Of a DNA stretch of 64,000 nt, positions 41,907 through 54,215 are shown one piece after another. This DNA comes from Oehlia diaphana. Lineage: Eukaryota; Glomeromycota; Glomeromycetes; Glomerales; Glomeraceae. The stretch lies in the NCBI GenBank assembly GCA_003833135.1, contig QZLH01000040.1, forward strand, positions 13,788-77,787, given 5' to 3'. The notes beneath the pieces are model-generated. The model saw only the letters and a list, made by a program, of their open reading frames with translations, did not search any database and was not told the origin of the DNA. Within the stretch, counting starts at the first letter, position 1, and every line of letters starts with the position of its first letter. The translations under genes were made by a program, and so were the position numbers.

Positions 41907-44900
41907 ATGAAACACCTTTATCTCACCATCAAGGTAATTTTTTTTTTTAAAAAAAAAGAAATGTCTCAAATTCTTATTATTAATTATTTCATTTTTTACA
42001 TGCAAATAGATTGTAACTACCGAAAAATTCGATAAACATCAAGGATTTGACCTTGTCAATTTTGATCATCAATTTTTATTTTATGATGTATATACATTTA
42101 AGATTCTGAAAGCCGAAACGTATAGTGTTTTTAAAGAAAATATTTCTCGAACTTTCAATGTCCCTTCGAAACAAGTAAGATTCTGGGTTTTTGTATATCG
42201 ACAGAATAAAACCATTCGACCTGATCATCCAATACCAGAATCTTATATGAATATTAGTAATACACTTTTTCTATATTTCTATATATATTTAAATTTATTA
42301 TTATAATGATCTTATAATCATTTTATTTTATTATAATAAATAGGTATGGAGGGAATTCGTGATGAAATAGTTCCACGACAGAATGAATTGAAGTTATACA
42401 TGGAGGTAGCAGACAAGCCAATAAATGATGAGGTGTATAATTATTATATAATATAATTCTTCCGAATTTTTTATGCTAGGTTTTAGAACTTATATTATCA
42501 AATATATGTAGACATGGTTCCCTTTAATTGAAGAAAATAAGAATATAATTGTTTTTCTCAAGTATTTTGATCCTGATACACAAACTTTGGAGTAAGATAT
42601 TTTTTTTTTTATTTATCCAATATATTAAAATAAAGATATTAACATATCATTATCATACAGAGGTCTTGGTCATTTATATGTACAAGAGTTTGATAAAGTT
42701 GGAGATTATATTAATGTTTTCTGTAAGAGAAAGAATCTTCCACCAGATACTCCTTTGAAAATATATGAAGTAAGAATCATATTAAATGTCATAGAATTAT
42801 ATAGTGGGTTTATAAATCTTTTTAAAAAAATAAATGTATCATTATAGGAAATAAAACCAAGCATGATAGAAGAAATGAACCCTAATTTCACAATTAAACA
42901 ATCAGAAATACAAAATGGGGATATAATTTGTTTTCAAAAGGCATCAAACATGAAGTATGTCCTCACCAATATTTATTTGAAATATTAAATATTAAGCAAA
43001 ATTTTTTAATATCTTTTTAGGATCAGGGAACATATTAAAAGTATTCGTATCTTTGAAATTCCTAAGTTCTATAAATTATTATCAACTTTTACTGTCAAGG
43101 TAATTTTCAATAAAATAACATTTTTTTTTTATTGTTATTTATCCTATTTATCATTATTTAAACAATAATTTTTTTTGTACTGAATATAGGTTGTGACTGT
43201 TGAAAAATTCAAAAAGTATCAAGGGTTTGATCTTGCTAATTTTGAAAACACGCCACTTTCTGATATATATTTATATAAGATCTTAATGAATACAACTTAT
43301 GGCGTATTTAAAGAAAATGTTTCTCAATATTTCAATATTCCCTCTGAACAAGTAAGGTTTTGGATTTTAGTGAATCGTCAAAATGGAACTGTTCGACCTG
43401 ATGTTCCAATACCAGAATCTTATTCTAATACAAGTAATATATTTTTAATTATTATTTTTTTTTCCTTGATTTTTATTATAAAATTTTAATTTACTTCATT
43501 ATACTAGGCATGAAGGAAATTCATGCAAGGTTGATTTCCCAAGAAGATGAAATGAAACTTTATATGGAGGTAGCAGACAAAAAATTTAATGGCAAGGTAT
43601 ATAATTTTTATATAACTTATTTTGTCTTTTCAGATTTTTACCTTGAATTTAAACTTATATATATTAATATATTATCAAATAAACTTTTGCAGACATTGCT
43701 CTCTTCGATAAAAGAAAATATTAGTATATTGATTTTCCTTAAATATTTTGATCCCGATACGCAAACTTTAGAGTATGATTTATTTTTATATTTATCCTTT
43801 TATGAAATTTCTAACATATTTAATAAAAATCTTTATATTTAATCGTAGAGGTCTGGGTCATTTATATGTACGAAGGTTTGATAAAAGTAGTAACTATATT
43901 CATACTCTCTGTAAGAAAAAGAATTTTCCATTAGATACACCTTTGAAACTATATGAAGTGAGCAAATTTAAATATTATAGAATTATGTATCATTTAATAA
44001 TGATGAATCTTTTAACATATTATATATATTATAGGAAATCAAACCAAACATGATTGATGAAATAGATCTTAGATTCACTTTCCAACGATTAGAGTTACAA
44101 AATGGTGATATAATTTGTTTTCAAAAGAATTTAACGGAAAAAGAGTGTGTATTAAAAACTTTATTACCTTTTAATACTAGATATTAATTATTAAAGATCA
44201 TTTAATACCTTTTTTTTAGAATTCAAGAGCATATTGAAGCTGGTCGTATTCATAGTATTCCTCAGTTTTATGAATCTTTGTCTTTACATACTGTTTTTTC
44301 ATTCAAGTCAAGGTTGAAAAATTATCCTAAATTTAATTTAATATTAAATAAAAAATTAACATATAATCAAGCATGTATAGTCCAAATTTTTTTATAGTTT
44401 TGATATATATTATATAATTATTTAATTAATCTTACATTATTTTACTGTAGGTCGCTGAAGCAGTTGCTTTTCATTTGAACATAGATCTACTTAAAATAAG
44501 ATTTGAAAAACCGTATGGCCCAATTGAACAAACTGCCAATCGCGCCCTTTTAGATATGATTCGGAAACCAAAAGTATATTATGAAATACTGGATGGAGAT
44601 TTTATAGAACCTGAAAAGCCTGAAGATACAGAAAAGGAAAAGTTCTTTAAAATCATTTGGCTTGGAAACACTATTAAAAATGAGGTAGTGTATATGTGTG
44701 TATTTTTTGTATGTACAGTATATCATAGAACAAAAAAAATTGATTAAAATTAATTTTAGGAAATTATTGATATTCGCCTTCAAAAGGATGCCATTGTTAG
44801 TGAAATAATAAAAGAAATTTTAAAAAAGGTAACATTGTCATCACCAGATGCTAAAATAAGATTATATGAAGTTATGAATCATAAAATTCAAAAAGAGTAC

Positions 44901-45556
44901 AAGGAAACCGAACTGACAGGTAGGATACAGGAATTTATGACATTATATGCAGAGGTGAATTTATGTTATGATTTGTTTTTTATTGTTTATTTTTTGGTTA
45001 TTTTAACTTGAATGCATATTCTTATTAATAATATGTGATTTACTGTATGATAATTACAGGAAATACCTCAAGATGAATTACTCGCTAATTCGAATGATCA
45101 AATAATACAAGTATATCATTTCATAAAAGATCCAATACAAACACATGGAATTCCATTTAAATTTGTTATTAAAAATGTAATTTTATTTATAATTAGTTTT
45201 TTTGATTAAATAGCTTTTAAAAAGAATTTTTAACATATATAATTTTTAAATTCAGGGTGAGACACTCACTGATATTAAGATACGTCTTCAGCTTCGACTT
45301 GGTATGAATAAAATTGAATTTTCGAGAATAAAAATTGCAATTATATCAGAAATAACATACGAAAAACCTGAATATCTCGAGGATGATGGTAAATTAATAT
45401 TTTAATTTCATTTTATATTCAATGATTTGTTAATGGTACGTGATTTTATTAGATATAATCTTATCGGAAAGGGAATTGTCAAATACGGATTATCTGGGTC
45501 TTGATCACGTAGATGAAACTGAGAGCGCAGAGAAAATTATTTACATTCGAGGCTAA
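41907..45556 (+). CDS. USP7 C-terminal (HUBL-only) paralogue with duplicated HUBL1-2
   Basis: Exons: 41907-41933, 42010-42256, 42344-42432, 42512-42591, 42661-42769, 42848-42954, 43021-43099, 43190-43433, 43508-43596, 43693-43772, 43849-43957, 44035-44144, 44220-44370, 44451-44684, 44760-44954, 45060-45176, 45256-45388, 45453-45556. All phases join, giving 767 codons without a stop. Exon borders match USP7 exons 14-25. It starts KHLYLTIK (USP7: RHLYLIVK), runs through one HUBL1-2 block, repeats that block (VVTVEKFKKYQGFDL), then continues through HUBL3-5 and ends AEKIIYIRG. There is no MATH or protease domain, so it cannot cleave ubiquitin. An AG acceptor at 41878-41879 leaves the frame open upstream (SEPLLNKPQM), so another exon could exist. 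The intron after 44370 has a GC donor in poor context. It may be a binding or regulatory partner, or a slowly decaying copy. Confidence 0.75.
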
Positions 45557-45774
45557 TATTTTGTGCTTTACTGATTTAACGTTTATATATACGGAAACTT
45601 GGATTATCTATTCTAAGGTTGTCTTTAGAATAAAACGATTTTTTAAATACTTGCCGATAATCTGATATTAAACTATTATGTATAAATGTAAATTTATATC
45701 TAATCAAGTTTTAAGAGAATCTTTTCCACTATATCTGATACATTGCAAAATAAAGTAAAATACAATTTTATATA

Positions 45775-45809
<35 letters not shown>

Positions 45810-47144
45810 GAATTTATATTCTTTCAAGTCGAAAGCTGTGCAAAAATTATGAACATAAATTACAAAATAATAATATTTTATTTTAGTTTCGTGTCATTAT
45901 AAAGAATCAATTTTGTTTATCCTTATAACAAACCAACGATCACTCCTATAACCCTTTTAACGCCTTGTCAAATCTTCCATATAAATGTAATGTGATAGTT
46001 GGCTTTCGAACAATAAACCCTTTCTGATGAAGTATAACATTTTCAGGAGAACTTTATTATTGCATTATATATGTTCTATCTACGCCAAGGTTTGTTGCTG
46101 TGAGCATAGATTAGCCGTAAATAGTTGGAAAACTAAAAGTCAAGTAATTATTAAATCAAAATTACCATCTTTTTGCTAACCATAATAGTGTAGTTTTTAC
46201 AGCCAATTTACAACTTATGTTTATAATATTACAACCACTAAGGTTGTCTCTATCTACACTCTATCTAATGTAATAAAAAATATGCGATCAGTTTTCCCCT
46301 CAATTACATTAATATACATGTACAGTTTAAAATCAATCAAATTTTTATTACTTTATTCTTTATTATTTTTGTAAATACATGAGAAAGGGCTAACCCGGCT
46401 TCTTTTTCATGTATTATTTACAAAAAAAATAACAAAAGGAGCCAAGATATTTGAATTTTAAACATGTGCGTGTTTTTATATATTCGCAAATATAGACCTT
46501 ATGAATCTACTGTTATTTATGCCGTGAGTGAATGAGAATAGCTAACCCGCTTAAATTAGCTGAAATACAACTACTCGTTCGGCCAAGACTGTCTCTTGGT
46601 TCTTATATAATTACCACCACGTGTAATTTACTGTATGTTTCGCAAGAATTAGGCTTTCTGAAAGCTTATTGATAATAAGTTTATAATCAGGGTGAAACAT
46701 TTCGATTATCAATGCAAAATTTGGCGCAAAAAGTTTGCACGTAAATAAAAAATAATTTATATACAAGCCTTTCCGAGAAAACCTTATTATAACAGTATAC
46801 AGTATATAAATAAATTAGATGAATATTCTTGTGACTTTTTTTTTTGCGTAATACTCAGCTACTATTTGGCTAAACAACGACTTTTTTACTAATAGTTGCA
46901 ACTTGTAAAGTCTCGTTACATCCGATCAATGTGAATGTTGTCCAATTTTTTTTAATATAAATTAAGATATCGTCATTAGGATAATTCACAATCCCGGATA
47001 TTAACCCTAATTCCAGCCAAAAACTATATATAAAGTGAACATACCACGTGGACATCAGATAAGGGCTGCCTTTAAATTACAATCTAAATAACTAACTTAT
47101 TAACAAAAAAAAAAAAAAAGATTTTTTTAAAAAATTGATAAAAA
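45557..47144. other. intergenic region
   Basis: No gene supported. An imperfect hairpin lies at about 46371-46432 (TTTGTAAATACATGAGAAAG facing CTTTTTCATGTATTATTTAC), and a T/A homopolymer hairpin at about 45778-45808. Confidence 0.5.
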
Positions 47145-47453
47145 ATGTTCGCCCTATTTGCTTTTATATTTCTTTTGATCATTTTTATTTATATCAATAT
47201 ACCACTTGATAAGGTACTTTTTAAAAAATTATTAATTCAAAATAAAGTTTAAAGTAAATTTTATTAATGAGTTTTTGATAGAATGAACCACCACTTAAGA
47301 TTATATTCATTAGGAAAAAAAGTAAGAGAAATATTATTAAGATTTTCCCTTACTATTAAATTATTGATAAATATATAAGCGAATACTATAAATATTCTAT
47401 TTAATACTATAAAATAACAGTAATATAACCTATATTCAGAAGAATTTTTTTGA
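47145..47453 (+). CDS. possible 40-aa signal-anchored peptide, three exons
   Basis: ATG 47145 opens MFALFAFIFLLIIFIYINIP, a strong signal-peptide or membrane-anchor sequence. Exons 47145-47213, 47282-47321 and 47440-47453 join over GT...AG introns in phase and end at a TGA, giving 40 aa with a basic tail (FIRKKKEFF). It is not similar to anything I recognise. The hydrophobic leader with a donor directly after it is suggestive, but the rest is too short to be sure; it may be only the 5' end of a gene. Confidence 0.25.
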
Positions 47454-47466
47454 AATACTGATGGAA

Positions 47467-48273
47467 TTATCCGAATGTAAACATATTCTCAGATTTTAAT
47501 TTTGCGAAATAACTGGAGTAATATTCAGCACTTGCAGCAGAATTTCCGTTAAGAAGCATCAGCAAATACTTGGTTAGAAGCAACTGGATTATGCCTGGAA
47601 TGAAACAGAAAGTCACAATATCATGCGCTTTATAATCAATTATTTGGCTGTAATTATGTTTATCAGCTTCATGATTAAGGTCATTGGCATTAAGACTTCC
47701 AGTCAAATCAAGTACTTCTATTGGTTGATTACTTGATAAATATGTTGTCATTCCGATTGATACTCTATCATTGGTGTTTCCGTCAAATCTAATAGTGCCC
47801 AAACAAGCTTCAACATCACTAATGATTATGGGAAAATCTCAAAAGTTTTCGTATAGGAATACACATTGCAAATGGGTTCGAATCATCATGTTGTGCCCCA
47901 AATCTCAATATTCCTCAAATTGACCGATGTGAAAAGTAATGCTTTGAAAATTCTTAAGGCATTATAAAGATGGGCTGATAATTTAGGCCGATCGTTGATT
48001 TGGGGCAATCGTCAACTTGGGGCACAACAATCATGAAGAAAATCAACACAGTGTTCATCTGGATTACAATTTTATCAAATATTTCATAAATGTTCGCCAT
48101 CAGCATAACATACAACTTTTATTTGGGTCAGAGATCCGCACCAGGAGCTTGAATAAATAAGGTAGTTACGATCTGGGCATGAGGCAACAGTGTCTCTCTT
48201 GGAAAGCACTATGGTTGTTGTTATGATCACAACTAAAAAAAAAAAGTGTATATTTAAACAATTGAGCAAACAT
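47467..48273 (-). pseudogene. broken secreted-protein gene
   Basis: The minus strand from ATG 48273 reads MFAQLFKYT and then hits an 11-base T run. One base more or less would continue into a hydrophobic leader (LVVIITTTIVLSKRD), VASCPDRNYL, SWCGSLTQIKVVCYADGEHL, then, after three in-frame stops, NPDEHCVDFLHDCCAPS. After a further gap, possibly an intron ending near 47850, comes DVEACLGTIRFDGN and an open frame of 111 codons to 47467. The pattern is a signal peptide plus paired cysteines, that is, an extracellular protein. The homopolymer shift and the stops suggest decay. Family not recognised. Confidence 0.4.
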
Positions 48274-50362
48274 TGTTCTCAGATGCAAAAAGAAAAGTGT
48301 GTGCTTTAAGTTGTTCTTGTAGAAAAAAGGCTTTTGTAGATGTATTAATTACGAAGAAAGTATCACCATTTTATATATTTTAACAGAAAATTCATTTTCT
48401 TTATTAGTAGGTATTTTTAATTAATTACCAATTTATATATTTATTTATTTTTTCTAAAAGTTGTTTACCATCTTTTTCCGTAAAAGGCTCATCTAGATGT
48501 CAATTCTTGAATGCTCATTTCCTCATCCCGATCGGTGAAACTTCATCATTAAAATTTAAAATTTTGAATTTAATGATCATAATTAATAAAGTAGAATTAT
48601 CAAACGTACATTTCAGGATACAACATATTTATATACTATATATAAATCATTCATATATAATAATTACAATGAAAACTTAACATATCGTTTGCTTAGTCAC
48701 ATGCTATTTTAGCCACAGTTAGAGGTTGGATTTGCGTAAAATTAAAGATATTTTTTGCTAATGTCATATTTTTCACTTGCTTATTTTCACAGAATTTTTG
48801 AAAAGTCATATGTTACAATTGCTTATTTTTTGAGTAAATTTGGTATTATTTATATTATTTAATAATGCATTATATAACATCTAATATAAGCGATGGTAAT
48901 AATACTATGCAAAAATTAATAGGGGATGAAAAAAATTACTAAGACGGATATTTTATCAATTGATTCTTGATTCTCGGGTTTCGATTTTCGATTGAATCGA
49001 TTCCAATCCTTTGGTCTTGTCATGTGTAAGTAGGTTTAAATATTATGATTTATGCGAAATCATGATATTCTTTTGTAAAATTACTTTTTTTCTTCTTCTT
49101 TTTCTTTTTTAACTTTATATAATTTATGCATTTTTGCGCAATAAAGAGGTCGGTCACATTTGTTACATTCGAAATCACAATGTACATACTAATTTTGTGT
49201 CTTAATATTCTACGTGTAGAATCAATTGAAGTTACGCTTATATGTTAATGATTGATGTGTATCACTCAATAACTCAATAAAAAATGAAAGTTTCAATGTG
49301 ATATTTCAAGAAGTTTATGAAAATGGTATGTGATAAGATGTTTAGTGCTATCTTAAGCTTTTTATAAAAAAATTTTCGAAAATATGATATTGATCGCAAA
49401 TTTATGAATGGAACTAAACCACTTGCCAAATTGAATCGGATGTCTTAAGGTGAATGAAAATATTTGATTATTCTAAGACTAATTGTTAAGTAAGTCACTT
49501 TGCATACAACCTATAAAAATGAATATATATGTTGTGCTTTATGCATCGATTTGCGTCAGTTAATAACTGACGCGTGTCACCTGTATGATGTATCTGCACA
49601 ATAAGGTCTTCCATAGTAAACACTTCCACTTTTTTATGAAATTTTGTAATTTATAAACAATTTTGAATGAAGTGTTTCTATGATAATCAACATAATATTT
49701 TAGGATTTTTTAATGTGATAAATAAATTATTTAATAATAAAAAAATTTTATTAAGCCTGGAAATTTAAATACCATCCCCACTCCGGCCAAGGGCTGGTAT
49801 AGGACGACACATTGCCGTCGGAAACAATATATAAATAAGTAACACGATTAACCGTAATTATTATAGGTTAGAATCAGATAGTTGCACAGCTCGTAAAATA
49901 ATGTGTCTCGTGATTCTTTCCTGTACAATTTATTATAATCGGGAATTAATGGAATTTGGTAATCTTTTCATCCTTTATCCTTATAACACAATAGTAATTT
50001 GGAATAGAACGAATCATTTCCAAATTTATTTTCGCTTCAATTGGGATGATATAATAACTATGATTTTTGAACAATTTCGTAATAGCATGATTACAAATCA
50101 TGAAAAAAAATATGTAATCCCGTAAAAAAAAAAATTGCTTTATGCATCAAGTAAATGATTTCGTATATATCAAACGTATCGTTTGTTGTGATTATATAAA
50201 TTTACTTATAAATTAAAAAGTAATTTCATGAATGAAATAAAGGAACACTTGATTGTAACGATACAGATGAATGCGCTTCAGGCATCTGATTTATGTCATT
50301 ATCAACTGATGCAAATTATACAAGTAGAGTATTCTATTATTATAACTATCATATTATTATTA
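48274..50362. other. intergenic region; its last 470 bp are shared with the other ABCG copy
   Basis: No supported gene. The 74-codon frame at 49901-50125 lies in DNA that recurs in degraded form at about 58717-58960, so it is duplicated 3' flank of the ABCG genes rather than a gene. Confidence 0.5.
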
Positions 50363-53300
50363 TTATTCTTTGTTTCTCCTACTGTTTTTACGTAATGAAT
50401 AATAAGCAAGAACACGCATTACAATACAGAAACCTAATAATACTATTAGATTAGCATACCAAGGTAAGTCATTTAATCCTAGATTCTCTATTATAGAAAT
50501 ACCGGGAATACTTGACATTGGAACATCTCCTGTGTCACACATACTTAATTCTCCGGCAGGTAATTCTCCTGGTCTAGCACATCTAAATTGAGCTTTCGGT
50601 GAATCAAATTGAATTTGCATAAGCAAAGAATACGAGTATCTTACGTATGACTATTAATAGAGAGAAAATTGGTAATTTTATTGGTTTGAAAAAAATTTCT
50701 TACTAATAATATGATAAATAAGTTTTATCGTAACTACTTACAAGATATTTTAACCAAGTTAAGCCAGTTGGTAAATGTCTTACATAAAATCCACCTGCTA
50801 ACATAGTTGCAAGCATAAATACCAAACTAACAACTATATTCGATAGGAAAAAATTCAATTATTTAAATAAATATTACAAAATTATAAGATTAAAACATTT
50901 AAAATAATACTTACTTATACTTTTTTGTACGTTCAATATAGTGGCACCAAATAAATAACCGAAACTCTGAGTAGTTAATGCATTAAGTAAAATTACTACT
51001 AAATAAGCTACAAATCTACCAAAATCTGGTAATAGGTTTGATGCCCAATATACTGGGATAGTAAATAATGTAGGATTAAATAAGACTAAAGGTAATTCGG
51101 CGATTTGTTTGGATAAATAATATGATAGTAAACGATAAGATCGTGATTGACGTTCTTTCGATAACATGACTAAATCCAACGGGAAAGATAATACTGATTC
51201 ACTCAATACATAGAATGACCAAACTACACTACCGAAGAACATCTATAATAAAATATAAATAGAAATTTAGAATAAATAAAGTTTAAAAAAAAAAAAAGAA
51301 TTTTATATCATGCATCGATACTCACACTTCCAATACGATCATTTATATTAGTTTCTGAGAAAGGAATTTGAAGCCAAATTAAGATACAATATATAGTCAA
51401 AGCAATGGTGTGAGATATATTAACTTTTGATAAGCTAATTTTTATATTTTGTTTAAAGGTTCTTTCGGTAAGAATCGAGAGTTGTTGCAAAAATGTAGCT
51501 TCCCAACGACGTTCACTTGTAACCGGTGCATTTAATATGGTATTACTTAATTGATTATCAGCACGCGTTCTACGAGAATACTTTTCGACTACTTGTTTTC
51601 CAGTTGGATCATCACGAGTTTTATGTGTATATGCATTTATTAATTTCTGCTTGATTGTATTATCGTTTAAAAGTTCCACTATAATGAAAATAATGTTGCA
51701 TATATTTATTTAAATTTTAAAATATTAATGTTTATAATAAAACAATTATACATACATATATAATCAGCGGGATTAAAATTAGGGTGACATTTATATCCTT
51801 GATCAGCAAGGTAATCCACTACACCAGCTCTTTCACCAAAATAGACCATATGTCCATCAGCCATTAACATTAATTTATCGAAAGATTCAAATACTTGAGA
51901 TGAAGGTTGGTGGATAACCATAATAATGGTTTTCTTTTGCTTAACAGCGAATTCTTTAAGAATTTTTGTAATCTCAAGGGCCAATGAAGAATCTGATAAT
52001 GAAATTAGAGTAAGAAATTGAAGCGAATATTTCGAATTATCTTTTGATTATTTACCTAAACCGGATGTTGGTTCATCTAGTAAAATGACACTTGGATCTG
52101 TTAACAGTTCAGATGCAATGTTGGCTCGTTTTCTTTCTCCTCCCGATACACCACGAGTTATATGGTCTCCTATTATCGTATTGGCACATTTCGTCAAATT
52201 TAATAATGCCATAGTATTCTCAACTTGTTTTAATTTATCACGTCGTGACATTTCACGTGGAAGACGTAATCGAGCCTATTAAATTTGTAAATAAAAAAAA
52301 TTAATTCAAATATGAAAAAAAGTATCGACATACAGTACAAAGAAGTAGAGAACGATGGCGCAGCATTTTAGTTTTGCGTTCTATCTACGTTACTTACAGT
52401 GTAACTGAGAGTTTCCTTTACGGTTAAATGAGAGAAAAAGATATCATCTTGAGTACAATAAGCAACAAACCTCTTTGAATTTTTCGTTATTTTATGACCA
52501 TTTAGAGTTATAGTTCCTTGAAATCCTTTACTTCCAACGTGATCGCCAAGAAGATTTAACAAAGTTGTTTTACCGCAACCAGAAGGTCCAATGATCGCGA
52601 GAACCTCACCTTATTTTTAGATGAAATAAGATTATTAATTTTTTAAAAAATATACATGTACAAAATTTGCAAAATTCATAAATTAGTTACCTGGATTAGC
52701 ACAACCATGAATATTTTCTATTATTTTTCGTACATGTTTACCGGATTCTAATTTAGAATCAGAATTTTTAATTTTATTCCACCAGGATACATTATGTTCT
52801 TCAGATATAGAATAATTTATTCCATACCATTCTACGTAAGCAGGATTCCTCGCGGATGTTGATCCTTTTTCAGTACTCTGTATTAATTCTGTTCGTTTTG
52901 CTGATCTTTCTATTTGAATTGAGAGATCATTAATATCATCACTTCCTTCGAATTTTGTCTAAAAAAAAGGAAAGAAGGATTATCGATTTAATTTTTTTTT
53001 TTATTTNNNNNNNNNNNNNNNNNNNNNNNNNNNNNNNNNNNNNNNNNNNNNNNNNNNNNNNNNNNNNNNNNNNNNNNNNNNNNNNNNNNNNNNNNNNNNN
53101 NNNNNNNNNNNNNNNNNNNNNNNNNNNNNNNNNNNNNNNNNNNNNNNNNNNNNNNNNNNNNNNNNNNNNNNNNNNNNNNNNNNNNNNNNNNNNNNNNNNN
53201 NNNNNNNNNNNNNNNNNNNNNNNNNNNNNNNNNNNNNNNNNNNNNNNNNNNNNNNNNNNNNNNNNNNNNNNNNNNNNNNNNNNNNNNNNNNNNNNNNNNN

Positions 53301-53788
53301 NNNNNNNNNNNNNNNNNNNNNNNNNNNNNNNNNNNNNNNNNNNNNNNNNNNNNNNNNNNNNNNNNNNNNNNGAATATTTTCTATTATTTTTCGTACATGT
53401 TTACCGGATTCTAATTTAGAATCAGAATTTTTAATTTTATTCCACCAGGATACATTATGTTCTTCAGATATAGAATAATTTATTCCATACCATTCTACGT
53501 AAGCAGGATTCCTCGCGGATGTTGATCCTTTTTCAGTACTCTGTATTAATTCTGTTCGTTTTGCTGATCTTTCTATTTGAATTGAGAGATCATTAATATC
53601 ATCACTTCCTTCGAATTTTGTCTAAAAAAAAGGAAAGAAGGATTATCGATTTAATTTTTTTTTTTATTTATTTTTTTTTTAAAAAAAAAGACAATAAATA
53701 CCAATGTTTTTTCATTTATGGTCGGTGACATAGAACTTGAACAAGAATCAGTCGCAGTAACAATTTGATCGTTTTTAATTTGTTCCAT
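50363..53788 (-). CDS. ABCG-type half-transporter, copy 1
   Basis: Exons on the minus strand: 53702-53788, 52691-52958 (a second identical copy lies at 53372-53618, see gap), 52398-52609, 52056-52275, 51756-51992, 51326-51678, 50915-51242, 50742-50833, 50363-50650; 694 aa. The nucleotide-binding domain comes first: Walker [11 protein letters not shown]-loop CTQD, signature VSGGERKR, Walker [12 protein letters not shown], His switch VIHQPSS. A membrane domain of about six helices follows ([30 protein letters not shown]), with an extracellular Cys loop before the last helix (FRCARPGEL...SMC). This NBD-TMD order defines the ABCG/White family of lipid and xenobiotic exporters; the substrate is unknown. 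It is very similar to copy 2, 9 kb away on the same strand. Confidence 0.9.
52709..53006 (+). repeat. 298-bp segment repeated identically on the other side of the N run
   Basis: By eye this segment is base-for-base the same as 53372-53669, including the 11-base T run at its end. It contains nearly all of ABCG copy 1 exon 2. See the gap entry. Confidence 0.9.
53007..53371. other. assembly gap (365 N)
   Basis: A run of N in the first intron of ABCG copy 1. Identical 298-bp sequence ends at its left edge and begins at its right edge, which is the signature of two overlapping contigs placed side by side with an estimated gap. Copy 2 has a single exon 2 and no extra DNA here, so the true intron is probably about 45 bp longer than the unique part and the gap is spurious. 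Confidence 0.85.
53372..53669 (+). repeat. second copy of the 298-bp gap-flanking segment
   Basis: Identical to 52709-53006. Continues beyond the shared part into the first intron and exon 1 of ABCG copy 1. Confidence 0.9.
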
Positions 53789-54022
53789 TGGAATTTTTTT
53801 GAACGATTTCTTTTTTTAATTAGAGAAAAGTTTTTATTTTTTTCAATGAGACAGAATAGTAGCGGTATAGTTTCATTAAAATAGTTCAATCTGTATTTGG
53901 GCAAAATATTATTGAATAAAAAAAAAATAGAATAAAATAAATTTGAAATGAAAAATATCCGAAGAAAAGTTTGATCCTTTTATATTTTTTTTTTACATTT
54001 TTACTTTGTTAGAAATAATAAG

Positions 54023-54215
54023 CAGTGATGCGCATTGGAAGATTGGAAGCTATTGGAATCTTCCAATTCTTCCAATTCCAATCCAATAAATTTTTATTGG
54101 TAGCACATAGAAATATATATACAAACTAAAATATGTTGAAAATATATTGGAATATTGGAATCTTCTAATTTCAAGCCTTCCAATTCCAATAACAAGTTAT
54201 TGGTGCACATCACTG
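54023..54215. mobile_element. 193-bp hAT-type MITE with 8-bp target-site duplication
   Basis: Ends CAGTGATGCGCA at the left and TGCACATCACTG at the right, which are inverted repeats of 12 bp with one mismatch. The element is flanked by a perfect 8-bp direct repeat ATAATAAG (54015-54022 and 54216-54223), the length made by hAT transposases. Inside are many short TTGGAA/TTCCAA motifs, like the subterminal transposase-binding repeats of hAT elements. Non-coding. Inserted about 235 bp upstream of the ABCG copy 1 ATG. Confidence 0.85.

Noticed and set aside
47870..47885. GGGTTCGAATC resembling a tRNA B box
   Set aside because: No matching A box or cloverleaf around it; it sits in the secreted-protein pseudogene.
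49901..50125. 74-aa plus-strand frame
   Set aside because: Lies in duplicated 3' flank of the ABCG genes; the other copy (about 58720-58890) is broken, so no selection on the frame.
52955..53419. 154-codon frame spanning the N run
   Set aside because: Nearly all residues are unknown; it exists only because N does not create stops.
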